A DNA stretch of 64,000 nucleotides, from NCBI GenBank assembly GCA_023428245.1, contig JAEYYX010000024.1:17708-81707 (forward strand), in the 5' to 3' direction. The notes beneath the pieces were generated by a model. The model saw nothing but the letters and a program-made list of their open reading frames with translations. It searched no databases and was not told where the DNA came from. The translations under genes were made by a program, and so were the position numbers. This DNA is from Pseudomonadota bacterium (GTDB taxonomy: Bacteria; Myxococcota_A; Polyangia; Polyangiales; Polyangiaceae). The number at the start of each line of letters is the position of its first letter. Within the stretch, counting starts at the first letter, position 1. This document shows, piece by piece, positions 8,647 through 19,217 of the stretch.

Positions 8647-11600
8647 ATGAATCAACCTGTTCCCTCGCTAGCCCCCGCTCGCGTTGTTCTCTCTTCTCTC
8701 GACGAGGACTCCATCTGGGACGATCCAGAACATCTTCGGGGCGAAATCCTCCCCGAAGTGCTCCTTCTGGACCACGCCGAGCGCCTCGGGGGAATCCACG
8801 CCGGGCTCAAGACAGACCGCGGCCGACCGAGCCCTCTGCGCCGCCGATTTCGCAGAGTGCGGCAGAGCATCCGCGAAGCCTATGAGATCCTAGCGGTGGG
8901 AGCAGAGCGGCGACGAGATCCCTCTCCCGCTGAGCTCTGGCTGCTCGACAACGGCCACGTCGTCGAAGGCCAGCTCCGAGAGATCGAAGAAGATCTGCCT
9001 TGGGGGTACCTCGTCCAGCTGCCGCGCATGAGCCGCGGCAAGATGCGTGGCTACCCTCTCGTCTACGCGCTCTGTCTCGACTACCTCCGCTACACGGACT
9101 TTCACGTCGACTTCGAGACTCTCGAGCGATTTGTGGCCGCCTACCAGAAACAGCGGGCGCTCAAGATCGGAGAGATCTGGGCTATCCCGATCATGCTCAG
9201 GCTGGGCCTTGTGCTCGCAGTCGCTGCACTCGCCACATCAGAGGCTCAGGCAGTCGATCGCGACCAAGCCAATGCCTGGGCACGCCGCCTGCTCGGCGAA
9301 AAAGACCCGCTCGATGGAGAGCAGACCGCACGCAGCGAAGACCCCCAAGAAGCACTGGCCGAACTGAAGAAAACGGCTCGCAAGCAGACCCCAAGCGACG
9401 CGTTCCTCGTGACTTTGCTGCGCCGGTTGCGTGAGCATGACGAGGCCCCGCCCGAAGCCCTCGCTTGGATCAACGAGCTGGCAGAGAGGATGGGAACGTC
9501 TTCCGAAGCGCTCACGCGGCGCCACCACCTCAAACAGGCGGCAGCTCAGGTCTCGGTCGGCAATGCGATCACGAGCATGCGCTCGATCAATACCCTCGAC
9601 TGGAGCGTGTTCTTCGACAGTACGAGCTTGGTCGAGGAGATTTTGCGGCGCGACCCGAGCGGCGTCTACTCGAAAATGGACGCCGTCTCGCGCGATCGAT
9701 ACAGGCACGGTATCGAACGGCTCTCGCGAGCGAGCAAACAGAGCGAGCTTCGCGTCGCTGAGTCTGCCCTTAACTTGGCTATCCTCGGCCAAGGCACAAG
9801 TGAAGACTATCGCGCCCACGTAGGCTACTACCTCAAAGACGACGGCCAAACTGAACTCTGGCGTGACCTCCGTTACCACGCGGGCCTCGCTCACCGCGTC
9901 GAGCGCTTTGTCCGGAAGCACCCTTCCCTGCTCTACTTGGGCAGCGCTGCGCTCATCACGGCTGCGCTCGGAGCCCTCGCCTGGGCCGCGCTCGCAAGCG
10001 CAAATGCGCCTCTTTGGCTCAGGGCGATCCTTCTTCCGGGCCTGCTCCTCGCCTCGAGTGAAATCGCTGTGGCCATTGTGAACGCAGCAATCGTTGCGAT
10101 GGTTCCTCCGCGCATCTTGCCGAAGTTCGACTTCGATGACGGTGTTCCGGAAGAGTGCGCGGCGATGGTGGTCGTACCGACGCTCCTCGGCAACGAAGCA
10201 GAAGTCAGGAGCCTGCTTGAGGAACTCGAGGTCAGGAGTCTCGCGAATCCTGATGAACATCTCACCTTCGCGCTCCTGACGGACTTCCCCGACGCGGACG
10301 TCGCAGAAACGGAGAAGGACAGAGAGCTCCTCGAGCTCGTGCGCGCGGGCATCGAAGAGCTCAACAGTGAGACGCCGCGACCCCGATTTTTCCTCTTCCA
10401 CCGCTCGCGCGTTTGGGACGACAAGGAGCAGCGCTTTCTCGGTTGGGAGCGAAAGCGCGGCAAACTCCACGAGTTCAATCAGCTTCTACGCGGGAAGGAT
10501 GACACCACCTTCTCGGTGGTCACTGCGCCCAAGAGCGTGCTCGAAGGAATCAAATACGTCATCACCCTCGACACGGACACCGAGCTGCCGCCAGGTGTCG
10601 CTCGCCGCCTCGTCGCCACCATCGCACACCCGTTGAATCGCCCGTGGGTCGACGCACAAGCTGGCCGCGTTTGGCGGGGTCACGCCATGCTCCAGCCCCG
10701 CGTTGGCACCTCACCGATGAGTGCACGGCGCTCGATCTACGCGAGGCTCGCGGCAGGGCCGCCCGGCATCGATCCTTACACGACGGCGGTCTCCGATGTG
10801 TACCAGGACTTCTTCGGCGAAGGCTCCTTTGTAGGCAAAGGCATCTACGACGTCGACGCATTCAGCGCCGTCATGGCCGGTCGAGTGCCAGAAAATCAGC
10901 TCCTCAGCCATGACCTCTTCGAGAGCATCTACGCCCGCGCGGCGCTCGTATCCGACATCGAAGTTCTCGATGAACAACCCGCTTCCTACGCCGTCGCAGC
11001 TGGGCGTCAGCATCGCTGGATCCGCGGCGATTGGCAGCTATTGCCCTGGCTCTTCCCCAAGACTCCGGCGGAGAATGGAACGAGACGCTTCGACTTCCGC
11101 GCCTTCGACACGTGGCGCGTCGTCGACAATCTGCGCCGTAGCCTGCTGCCGCCCGCGCTCGTGCTGTTCATGGGGGCCACCTGGGCCATGGGCCTCAAAG
11201 CCTCCTACGTCAGCACGCTGCTCCTCGTCTCGGTCTTCTGGGTGCCCGTGTTCGGTCGACTCGTGTTCGCCTTCGCTCGAGCCGATTCTCAGCTCGACTG
11301 GCTCGGCGGACTCGGTGGAGATCTGAAGAGCAATGCCAAGCAGGCTTGGCTCTCGCTCACTTTCCTCCTCGATCAGACCTTCGTCAGTCTCGACGCGATC
11401 GTTCGCGCCCTCTACCGCCAATTCTGGAGTCGCCGCCACTTGCTCGAGTGGGTGAGCATGCGCGACGCAGCGAGCCGTAACCAAGACAGCGTGCTCCGCG
11501 TTCCCCGTCTACTCGGCTCAGCGCTCCTCGCGCTCGGAGTCATGGCGCTATTGATCGCGCTCGAAGCTCCCGCAACTCCCATGGCTATCCCGGTGCTCTC

Positions 11601-14600
11601 CCTGTGGGCGCTCGCGCCTTGGATTGCCATTTGGGTCAGTCGGATCGAACCGGAGCGACCGGTCGAGCCGTGGGGCGATGCGGAGGCGCTCGCTTTCCGC
11701 CGCATCGCACGCAAGACCTGGCGCTTCTTCGAACGTTTTGTCGGCGACCTTGATCACGATCTTCCGCCTGACAACTTCCAAGAACAACCGCGCGGCGTCA
11801 TCGCTCACCGCACCTCGCCGACCAACATAGGACTCTATCTGCTCTCGGTCGCCGCCGCTCGAGACCTCGGCTTCATTACCCAAAAAAGCGCCGTGCGGCG
11901 CTTTCAACGCACGCTCGGGACCCTCGAAAAGCTCGAGAAGCGAGAAGGGCACATTCTCAACTGGTACGATACACGGACGCTCGAGCCCCTCGAGCCGCGC
12001 TACGTCTCGACCGTCGATAGCGGGAACCTCGCCGGCTATCTGATGACGCTCTCGGAGAACTGTCGGGAAGCCAAGAGTACTCCCCTCGTCTCCGAGCGTC
12101 TTTTCCTCTCCACGCTCGACGCCCTTTCCCTCGCCGAAAAGGCCGAACGAGACCACCACTCGCGGACCGACTCAAGCTCCCTTGAGAGGCGATTCATCGA
12201 GCTCATCGAGTCTCTTGAGGTGAGGCGCAGGAACGGCGAGCCTCTTGTCGCCCTGGTTTTCGAAGCGGTGCGAGAGAGCGAAAAGCTCCTCTCAGGATGG
12301 CAGCGAAAGCAAAGCTCTCCCGCCGCACGGTCATGGGTCGAAGCGGCGCGCCGGGGACTCAGTGAGGCCATCGAAACCTGGACCGAGTTTTCTCCCCATC
12401 TCATCTGGCTCGAGGCGGCGGGCTACTTCTCGAAGGCGAGCGAGCAGGAGTCGACCGAGCTCCGAGAGCTTCTCGAACAGTCGCAGCGCCCCGCGCGTTT
12501 CCTTGAACTCGCGAGCCGGCTTGGGGAGCTCGCTTCTGCACTCGCTCCGAACCTCGCGTCCGACTCTTCCGCTCTAGAGCTTGCGCCTGCTCTCAGCCGA
12601 GCCCAACGCAGGACCGAAGAGCTACTCCAAGAGCTCGACTCAATCGCCGCTCGTTCTGATGCGCTCGTGAGCGAAATGGACTTCAGCTTCCTCTATGACG
12701 AGGAGCGCTCGCTCTTTTCCATTGGCTACAACGTGAGCAGCGCTCGCCTCGACAACTCCCACTACGACCTGCTCGCTTCCGAAGCGCGGCTCGCCAGTCT
12801 CGTCGCGATCGCCAAGGGCGACGTGCCGGTTAAGCACTGGTTCCGGCTCGGACGACTGCGCGCGAAGTTCGCGAGCGCGCCTGGCCTGCTCTCTTGGAGC
12901 GGCTCGATGTTCGAGTATCTGATGCCTTTGCTCGTAACGCGAAGCTATCCGGACACGCTCCTCGATCAGACCTACCGCGCCGTGATTGAACGCCAGATGG
13001 AGTACGCGCGCGAGTTCGGGGTGCCTTTTGGCATCTCGGAGGCGGCCTACAACGTCATGGATCTCGGTATGAACTACCAGTACCGGGCCTTCGGCGTGCC
13101 AGGACTAGGCCTGAAGCCAGGTCTCGGAGATGACCTCGTCATCGCCCCTTATGCGACAGCTCTCTCGGCTCTAGTTCGAGCGCGCGCGGCGGCGCGCAAC
13201 TTCGAAGCGCTGGCTTCTGTCGGCCTTGAGGGTGAGTTCGGCTTCTACGAATCCGCCGACTACACCAAATCGCGGCTCCCGCCGACTCGAAAAATGGTCG
13301 TAGTCAAAGCCTATATGGCTCATCACCAAGGCATGACGCTCGTCGCGCTTTCCAATTTGCTGACGGATTTTTCGATGCAGCGCCGCTTCCACGCGGATGC
13401 TCGCATCAAAGCCTGCGCACTCTTGCTCGAAGAACGCATTCCCGTGCGCGCCGGCGTCGTGGAGCCGGAGACAACTCGAACCGCTTCGCCTCTCACCCAG
13501 ACCTTCGAGCAAGAAACCACCGAACACCTCGATCTTGCACAGATCAGAGAAAGCACGCCGCGCGGACACCTGCTCGGCCAAGGAGATCTTTCTTCCTGGA
13601 TCTCCGCGGGCGGCGAAGGTTTTTTGACTTGGCGCGGCATCGACGTGCAGCGCTTCCGGGAGGACGCCAGTCTCTCTCGTGGCGGCATCTTCCTCTACTT
13701 CCAGACGCCGAGGAGGAAACCGTGGTCGAGCGGGCATCTCCCCACACGTTCGGAGCCGAGTCACTACGACGCCATTTTTTCCGTGGACAAGGTAGAGCTC
13801 TCGCGCCGAGACGGACAGATCGAAACGCTCACGGAGATCACGCTATCGCCTGAGCACCCAGCGGAGATCCGACGTGTCACTCTCACAAGTCACTCAAGTT
13901 CCCCGATCCGCGTCCGCGTCACGAGCTTCACGGAACTCTCTCTCACCTCAAGGAGCGCTGACGTCGCTCACCCAGCGTTCCAGAAGATGTTCTTGGAGCT
14001 CGAGTTCCTCCAGAATCGTCCAGTCCTCATCGCTCACCGCAAGCGACGCTCAAGCCACGATCCGCATGTCTGGATGGCGCAGATGCTCGTCGGCCTCGAT
14101 CCCAAGATCGAGGTCAAGATCGGCACTTCCCGCGCCGCCTTTTTGGGAAGAAACGGCGATCTCTGCGCTCCCCGCGGCCTCTCTGACGATACCTGGCAAG
14201 AAAGGCCTGGAACCCTCGATCCAGCGAGCATCCTTCAAGCAGACCTCGAACTCGAGGCCGGGGGGCAGGCGCGCTTCTCGCTCGTCACCCTGCTCGCCGA
14301 GTCCAAAGACGCGCTCCTCGCCGACGTTGAGCATTTCTTCGACTCGCACAGCGTAGCGCGCGCCTTCGAGTTCGCATGGGCTGACGCGCGCGTCGATCTC
14401 AGGCACCTCGGCATCACCTCATCCAAGGCTCATCGCTATCAGCGACTCCTTTCCGCGGTCCTCTTCCCCCAGCCGGGGCTCCGTGAAAATAGCAGCCCTC
14501 CCATTAGCGCCCGGGGTCGCGACGCACTCTGGTCTCAAGGCATCTCAGGAGATCTCCCGATCATCCTTCTGCGGCTCGACGCTCCTGAGTTCAGCGATCT

Positions 14601-17454
14601 GTGTCGCGATCTCTTACTTGCGCACGAGTATTGGCGCCTGCACGGCATGGCCACGGATTTGGTCATCCTGAACGAAGAAGCCGCGAGCTATCTTCAGCCT
14701 GTCCAGGACGCGGTGTTGAATCTGATCCGATCGACCCCCGCTGAGGGCCACGTCGATCAGCGCGGCGGCGTTTTCGTCCGCAAGAGCGCGCACATCAATG
14801 AAGAAGACCTCAAGTTGCTCGCGACTGCCTCTCGCGTCGTACTCAGCGCCTCCAAGGGTTCCCTCGCCCATCAACTTCGGGCCCTCACGGTGCCCGCTCA
14901 GAACGAGAGCGTTCGTCCGCTCCCGCTCAGAGTTCCCCTCGCCCCTCCGAAATCGGCCGAGCGGCGCGAATACGACGAGACCAATCCTGCGTCGGTTTCT
15001 CAAGAGGACGACGGCCAAAGCGAAAACGCAGCCGGACTTCTCTTCGAAAACACGATTGGGGGCTTCGAGCCAGAAACCGGAGCCTACCGGATGCGAATCG
15101 GAAAGGACAAACGGCCGCCCCAGCCCTGGAGCAATGTGATCGCCGGACCAAACTTCGGCACACTTGTTACCGAGTCGGGCTCGAGCTTCACCTGGTTCCA
15201 AAACAGCCAGAAGAACCGGCTGACGCCTTGGTCGAACGATCCGACGCTCGATCCTTCCGGGGAGCTCTTCTTTGTCCGCGACCTGGAGTCAGGCACGTTC
15301 CACAGTCTCACGCCGTCCCCTGCCGGAGGAGACGCGACCTATGATGTTATCCATGAACCAGGCGTGACGACGTTCCGCCACACGCGAGATGGTTTGAGCG
15401 AAGAGTTGAGCGTCGGCGTCGATCCGGATGACCCGATCAAAGTCTGGCGCGTCCGTCTCGAGAACAGTTCGTCCCGTCCCCGAAGACTCCGGATCTACGC
15501 TTATGCCGAGTGGGTCCTTGGGCCCAATCGCGAGCAGCTCCGCGTCTCGACCATCACCTATAGCCGCCCCGATCTCCGCGCGCTTCTCGCAAGGAACCCG
15601 CTATCGCCATTCCCGAAGTCCTGGGCCTTCTTGGTGTCGACCGAAGATCTTCGCTCCATGACCGCCGATCGCAGCGAGTTTTTCGGACCCTTTGGTTCGC
15701 GCGCCGCGCCGCTCGGCCTCTTCGGGGGCGGGCTCTCTGGGCGCTCCGGAGCCGGACTCGATCCCGCGGCCGCCCTAGAGCTCGAGCTGACCTTGGCCCC
15801 CGGGGAAAAGCGCGAGCTGTCGTTCATCCTCGGAGCGGGAGACGATGAAAGACAGGCTCATGAGCTCATTGCCCGATACAATCAACTCACCGAAGCTTCC
15901 CAGGTCATCGAACGGAGCCGCGACCAGTTCCGCTCACTCTTCGGGCACATGAAGGTTCGCTCTCCCGATCCGAGCTTCGACGTCATGGTCAACCACTGGC
16001 TACCGTACCAGGTACTCAGTTGCCGCTTCTGGGGCCGATCGGCCTTCTTCCAGTCCGGAGGCGCCTACGGTTTCCGAGACCAGCTCCAAGACTCGATGGC
16101 GCTCCTCCAGCTCCGCCCTGACCTCACCAAGAAACACATTCTGCTCGCGGCTTCACGCCAATTCCTCGAGGGCGATGTCCAACATTGGTGGCATCCGGAT
16201 ACCGGCGAAGGGGTTCGCACCCATTGCTCTGACGACCTCGTTTGGCTCCCTTGGGCCGCAGTCGAGTACGTTACAGCCACTGGAGACAACCTTGTCCTCG
16301 ACGAGCCCGTAGGGTTTCTCCAGGAACGTCTGCTCGAACCCGGGCGGGACGATCTCTATAGCATCCCCCCCGCCGCGGCCGAGTCTGCGCCATTATACGA
16401 ACATTGCGTGCGCGCGCTCGAAGCAGCCGCCACCCGTGGTCCTAGTGGCCTACCGCTCATGCGCGCGGGAGATTGGAACGATGGCATGAATCGAGTCGGC
16501 GAAGGCTTCCGCGGGGAGAGCGTATGGCTCGGTTGGTTCCTCGCGCACACACTCGCGCGCTTCGCTCAGATCGCCGAAGAGCGCGGCGACCGGGCGCGGG
16601 CTCACTTTTTCTGGAGCGAGTCAGAGCGCATCGGTCGTGCCATCGATGAGAGCGCATGGGATGGCGCTTGGTACCGGCGGGCGACCTTCGACGACGGCAC
16701 TCCCATCGGGTCTCATAAGAATGCGGAGTGTCGCATCGACGCCATTGCCCAATCCTGGGCCGTCATTGCTGGCGTCGGACGCGCCGACCGCGCGCGGCGC
16801 GCCCTCGACTCCTCACTCGAACACCTCTGGCTCCGGGATGAGAAGATGATGCTGCTTCTAACGCCGCCCTTCAAAAGCGGAGAGCCCGATCCTGGCTACA
16901 TAGCGACTTACCCTCCAGGAGTGCGGGAAAACGGAGGCCAATATAGCCACGGCGTACTTTGGACAGTACTCGCCCTCCTTCTCGAAAGGCGAGGCGAGGA
17001 AGCGTACAAACTGTTCCGAGACCTGAATCCCATCTCCCACACGAGCACGCCCGCCGAGGTCGAGAAGTATCAAGTCGAGCCATACGTCCTGGCGGCTGAC
17101 GTCTACGCAGAACCCGAGCACGTCGGACGGGGCGGCTGGACTTGGTACACCGGGTCAGCGTCCTGGATGTATCGCATCGCAGTCGAGTGGATCTTGGGAT
17201 TACGGCGACGCGGGGATGAAATCTTCCTCGATCCCTGCCTTCCCCCCGCCTGGCCCGAACTCGAGGTCGACTACACAGCCGCAGGCAGCGGTACGCTGCA
17301 CATCAGGCTCGAAAACCCGCGCGGCTCGACCCACGGTATAGCGCGCCTCTGGGTGAACGATGAACCTGCACTGAGCTCGAGCATTGCCCTGCCGAAAGCC
17401 GGACAACACACACGGATCCGTCTGGAGCTCGGTTCTTCCCTCGGAGACGCCTGA
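8647..17454 (+). CDS. Cyclic beta-glucan synthase (NdvB/ChvB type)
   Basis: A 2935-aa inner-membrane enzyme with the full NdvB/ChvB layout. Residues about 425-490 are membrane helices, followed by a GT84-type glycosyltransferase domain with TLDTDTELP near 639 and a QHRWIRGDWQ motif near 787, which polymerise glucan from UDP-glucose. More helices lie near 830-1000. A glycoamylase-like module begins near 1350 (LFSIGYNVSSARLDNSHYD). Two beta-sandwich regions and a GH94 phosphorylase-like domain follow, with GAYGFRDQLQDSMAL near 2470 and the catalytic GDWNDGMN at about 2608, which set chain length and cyclise. ATG at 8647 chosen because sequence upstream is shadow of the small zinc gene. No ndvA/chvA exporter is adjacent. 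Product is presumably a periplasmic cyclic glucan. Linkage cannot be told from sequence. Confidence 0.92.
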   Translation: MNQPVPSLAPARVVLSSLDEDSIWDDPEHLRGEILPEVLLLDHAERLGGIHAGLKTDRGRPSPLRRRFRRVRQSIREAYEILAVGAERRRDPSPAELWLLDNGHVVEGQLREIEEDLPWGYLVQLPRMSRGKMRGYPLVYALCLDYLRYTDFHVDFETLERFVAAYQKQRALKIGEIWAIPIMLRLGLVLAVAALATSEAQAVDRDQANAWARRLLGEKDPLDGEQTARSEDPQEALAELKKTARKQTPSDAFLVTLLRRLREHDEAPPEALAWINELAERMGTSSEALTRRHHLKQAAAQVSVGNAITSMRSINTLDWSVFFDSTSLVEEILRRDPSGVYSKMDAVSRDRYRHGIERLSRASKQSELRVAESALNLAILGQGTSEDYRAHVGYYLKDDGQTELWRDLRYHAGLAHRVERFVRKHPSLLYLGSAALITAALGALAWAALASANAPLWLRAILLPGLLLASSEIAVAIVNAAIVAMVPPRILPKFDFDDGVPEECAAMVVVPTLLGNEAEVRSLLEELEVRSLANPDEHLTFALLTDFPDADVAETEKDRELLELVRAGIEELNSETPRPRFFLFHRSRVWDDKEQRFLGWERKRGKLHEFNQLLRGKDDTTFSVVTAPKSVLEGIKYVITLDTDTELPPGVARRLVATIAHPLNRPWVDAQAGRVWRGHAMLQPRVGTSPMSARRSIYARLAAGPPGIDPYTTAVSDVYQDFFGEGSFVGKGIYDVDAFSAVMAGRVPENQLLSHDLFESIYARAALVSDIEVLDEQPASYAVAAGRQHRWIRGDWQLLPWLFPKTPAENGTRRFDFRAFDTWRVVDNLRRSLLPPALVLFMGATWAMGLKASYVSTLLLVSVFWVPVFGRLVFAFARADSQLDWLGGLGGDLKSNAKQAWLSLTFLLDQTFVSLDAIVRALYRQFWSRRHLLEWVSMRDAASRNQDSVLRVPRLLGSALLALGVMALLIALEAPATPMAIPVLSLWALAPWIAIWVSRIEPERPVEPWGDAEALAFRRIARKTWRFFERFVGDLDHDLPPDNFQEQPRGVIAHRTSPTNIGLYLLSVAAARDLGFITQKSAVRRFQRTLGTLEKLEKREGHILNWYDTRTLEPLEPRYVSTVDSGNLAGYLMTLSENCREAKSTPLVSERLFLSTLDALSLAEKAERDHHSRTDSSSLERRFIELIESLEVRRRNGEPLVALVFEAVRESEKLLSGWQRKQSSPAARSWVEAARRGLSEAIETWTEFSPHLIWLEAAGYFSKASEQESTELRELLEQSQRPARFLELASRLGELASALAPNLASDSSALELAPALSRAQRRTEELLQELDSIAARSDALVSEMDFSFLYDEERSLFSIGYNVSSARLDNSHYDLLASEARLASLVAIAKGDVPVKHWFRLGRLRAKFASAPGLLSWSGSMFEYLMPLLVTRSYPDTLLDQTYRAVIERQMEYAREFGVPFGISEAAYNVMDLGMNYQYRAFGVPGLGLKPGLGDDLVIAPYATALSALVRARAAARNFEALASVGLEGEFGFYESADYTKSRLPPTRKMVVVKAYMAHHQGMTLVALSNLLTDFSMQRRFHADARIKACALLLEERIPVRAGVVEPETTRTASPLTQTFEQETTEHLDLAQIRESTPRGHLLGQGDLSSWISAGGEGFLTWRGIDVQRFREDASLSRGGIFLYFQTPRRKPWSSGHLPTRSEPSHYDAIFSVDKVELSRRDGQIETLTEITLSPEHPAEIRRVTLTSHSSSPIRVRVTSFTELSLTSRSADVAHPAFQKMFLELEFLQNRPVLIAHRKRRSSHDPHVWMAQMLVGLDPKIEVKIGTSRAAFLGRNGDLCAPRGLSDDTWQERPGTLDPASILQADLELEAGGQARFSLVTLLAESKDALLADVEHFFDSHSVARAFEFAWADARVDLRHLGITSSKAHRYQRLLSAVLFPQPGLRENSSPPISARGRDALWSQGISGDLPIILLRLDAPEFSDLCRDLLLAHEYWRLHGMATDLVILNEEAASYLQPVQDAVLNLIRSTPAEGHVDQRGGVFVRKSAHINEEDLKLLATASRVVLSASKGSLAHQLRALTVPAQNESVRPLPLRVPLAPPKSAERREYDETNPASVSQEDDGQSENAAGLLFENTIGGFEPETGAYRMRIGKDKRPPQPWSNVIAGPNFGTLVTESGSSFTWFQNSQKNRLTPWSNDPTLDPSGELFFVRDLESGTFHSLTPSPAGGDATYDVIHEPGVTTFRHTRDGLSEELSVGVDPDDPIKVWRVRLENSSSRPRRLRIYAYAEWVLGPNREQLRVSTITYSRPDLRALLARNPLSPFPKSWAFLVSTEDLRSMTADRSEFFGPFGSRAAPLGLFGGGLSGRSGAGLDPAAALELELTLAPGEKRELSFILGAGDDERQAHELIARYNQLTEASQVIERSRDQFRSLFGHMKVRSPDPSFDVMVNHWLPYQVLSCRFWGRSAFFQSGGAYGFRDQLQDSMALLQLRPDLTKKHILLAASRQFLEGDVQHWWHPDTGEGVRTHCSDDLVWLPWAAVEYVTATGDNLVLDEPVGFLQERLLEPGRDDLYSIPPAAAESAPLYEHCVRALEAAATRGPSGLPLMRAGDWNDGMNRVGEGFRGESVWLGWFLAHTLARFAQIAEERGDRARAHFFWSESERIGRAIDESAWDGAWYRRATFDDGTPIGSHKNAECRIDAIAQSWAVIAGVGRADRARRALDSSLEHLWLRDEKMMLLLTPPFKSGEPDPGYIATYPPGVRENGGQYSHGVLWTVLALLLERRGEEAYKLFRDLNPISHTSTPAEVEKYQVEPYVLAADVYAEPEHVGRGGWTWYTGSASWMYRIAVEWILGLRRRGDEIFLDPCLPPAWPELEVDYTAAGSGTLHIRLENPRGSTHGIARLWVNDEPALSSSIALPKAGQHTRIRLELGSSLGDA

Positions 17455-17462
17455 GGGTTCCC

Positions 17463-17528
17463 GCGTGAGAGCTCGATCGCAGACGCGTGAGAGCTCCTTC
17501 GCAGACGCATGAGAGCTCCTTCGGGCCC
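17463..17528. repeat. Three imperfect 22-bp tandem repeats
   Basis: Units begin at 17463, 17485 and 17507 and share GCRTGAGAGCTC followed by TCG. They lie in the 128-bp gap between the convergent glucan synthase and DUF1232 genes. No hairpin or T-tract characteristic of a terminator was seen. Confidence 0.6.
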
Positions 17529-17582
17529 GTCACGCGTCCTTTGATAGAGACGTCTTCTTTTGAGTACCCGCGGGTGCTTCGG

Positions 17583-18083
17583 TCAGCGCGGGAGATCAAC
17601 TGCGTCGACGGTTACGGGAGCCCCGCCCCCCAGGCGATCCCGAGGGCTCACGGGTGAGGCAAAATAGTCCACCCACGCGTACCCTTTGTACGCACAGTAC
17701 GCTTCGAGATCGCGACGAAGCAGCCGGAGCGCCGCCGCGATCACCACAACGTCGTCGAGCGCCCCGAGGCCAAGCAACGCATCCGGGATCACATCAGCGG
17801 GGTTCACTGCATACAAGAGCGCGCCCGTGAGAATCGCGAGGGAGCCCCAAGGGATATCCCGGTAGCGACCCGCACGGAAATCTTTGAGAAGTTCGAGCGC
17901 CAATGCGACTTGGTTTGCCGTTCGGTGTAAGTTGTCTGGGATGCGCTCAAGAGGAGCCCCCAGCCGGACCCGGGCGTTGAAGCGCGCCATGAAGAGCTTT
18001 CCGACCCGCTCTTTCCAGGGCGCCCGGTCGTGCGCTCCTGTGGTATCCGCTCGAGAGAATGCGTCCGCTGCGATCGTGTCCAT
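17583..18083 (-). CDS. DUF1232 (YkvA-like) protein
   Basis: About 166 aa from the ATG at 18083. The core is the DUF1232 motif: two short hydrophobic helices with LLYAVNPADVIPDALLGLG between them, the VNPxDxIPDxxxxxGxLDD pattern that defines this family. Function is unknown. Members are small membrane-associated proteins. The open frame reaches a GTG at 18224, which would add 47 polar residues with no similarity. Divergent from the TIGR01777 epimerase and convergent with the glucan synthase. Confidence 0.75.
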   Translation of the reverse strand: MDTIAADAFSRADTTGAHDRAPWKERVGKLFMARFNARVRLGAPLERIPDNLHRTANQVALALELLKDFRAGRYRDIPWGSLAILTGALLYAVNPADVIPDALLGLGALDDVVVIAAALRLLRRDLEAYCAYKGYAWVDYFASPVSPRDRLGGGAPVTVDAVDLPR

Positions 18084-18256
18084 GCGATCAGAGCAAGCAA
18101 AGGAGGTGCCATTCCGCGGAGCGCTCTCCTCGTGGCCCTGTTTGGCGCATTGCCTAGGTCCAGAATGCCCGTCGTCGCGACTCGCTCGGGCGAAGCGGTC
18201 CGCGAGCCTCGACAGCGGGGTCACATAAGGTCGAGCTTCGGCTCGGAAAAGGAATC

Positions 18257-19165
18257 ATGAAGACTCTGATCACAGGTGGCACTGGATTCGTAGGGAAAGG
18301 GCTTGTCAGTGCGCTCCGGGACGCGGGGGAGAAGCTGATTTTGCCCAGTCGCTCGCCCGAACGCGCCTGCCTCAGCTTTCCAGAGGCGCAAATCGAGGTC
18401 GTCCCTTGGGACGGTCGAGCTACCCTCGACCTTCGAGGCGTGGATCGGCTCGTTCATCTCGCGGGGGAGCCGGCTGTCGGTCGTCGCTATACGAGTGCCC
18501 TCAAGCACGAGATCTGGGCGAGTCGCGTCGAGAGCGCACGCGCGCTCACCGAGAGTATCCGACAAGCGGGAAATGATGGTCCCAAGGTTTTCGTCTCCGC
18601 TTCAGGTGTCGGCTACTACGGTCCTCGGGATCCGAATGAGCTCTGCACGGAAGGCGATCCACCAGGAGACGATTTTTTGGCCCGCGTGTGTGTAGATTGG
18701 GAGCAGGCGGTCCGTGAGGCGGAGTCGCTCGGCGTCCGCACTGTGAATCTGCGCTTCGGAGTGATCCTCGGGAAACGAGGTGGCGCTCTGACCGTGATGG
18801 CGCGTCCCTTTCGAGCCATGGTCGGCGGACCGCTGGGCGACGGACGACAGATGTTCCCTTGGGTGCACGAAGAAGACACAATCCGTGCCCTCATCTTTGC
18901 GCTCGAGCGCGCAGACGCGTGCGGCCCCCTGAACCTGGCTGCGCCCGAGTTCGTCTCGAACGAAGAGTTCAGCGAGGCCCTCGGACGCGCACTCCATCGT
19001 CCGTCAGCGCTTCGCACACCAGCCTTCGCTCTGCGCGCCCTGTTCGGCGAAGGGGCCGATCCTCTCCTCACCGGTCAGCGCGCTGTTCCCGCCCGGCTCA
19101 CAAACCTCGGGTTCACGTTCCGCTTCCCGACGCTCGACGAGGCTCTCCGAGACTGCCTGTCCTGA
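18257..19165 (+). CDS. TIGR01777-family SDR epimerase (YfcH-like)
   Basis: A 302-aa extended SDR. The dinucleotide site is at the N terminus (LITGGTGFVGKGL), the LAGEPAVG segment follows, and SASGVGYYG supplies the Tyr of the active site, with LRFGVILGKRGGAL after it. The C-terminal half contains VSNEEFSEALGRALHRP and ends with the short DUF1731-like tail (FTFRFPTLDEALRD). Members are annotated as nucleoside-diphosphate-sugar epimerases, but the true substrate is unknown. Single gene, convergent with the PARP-finger gene. Confidence 0.9.
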   Translation: MKTLITGGTGFVGKGLVSALRDAGEKLILPSRSPERACLSFPEAQIEVVPWDGRATLDLRGVDRLVHLAGEPAVGRRYTSALKHEIWASRVESARALTESIRQAGNDGPKVFVSASGVGYYGPRDPNELCTEGDPPGDDFLARVCVDWEQAVREAESLGVRTVNLRFGVILGKRGGALTVMARPFRAMVGGPLGDGRQMFPWVHEEDTIRALIFALERADACGPLNLAAPEFVSNEEFSEALGRALHRPSALRTPAFALRALFGEGADPLLTGQRAVPARLTNLGFTFRFPTLDEALRDCLS

Positions 19166-19217
19166 GCTCAGGGGGAGCGAATCGCCGAGCTCAGCTCGAC
19201 CATGAGCAGCCGCGGGA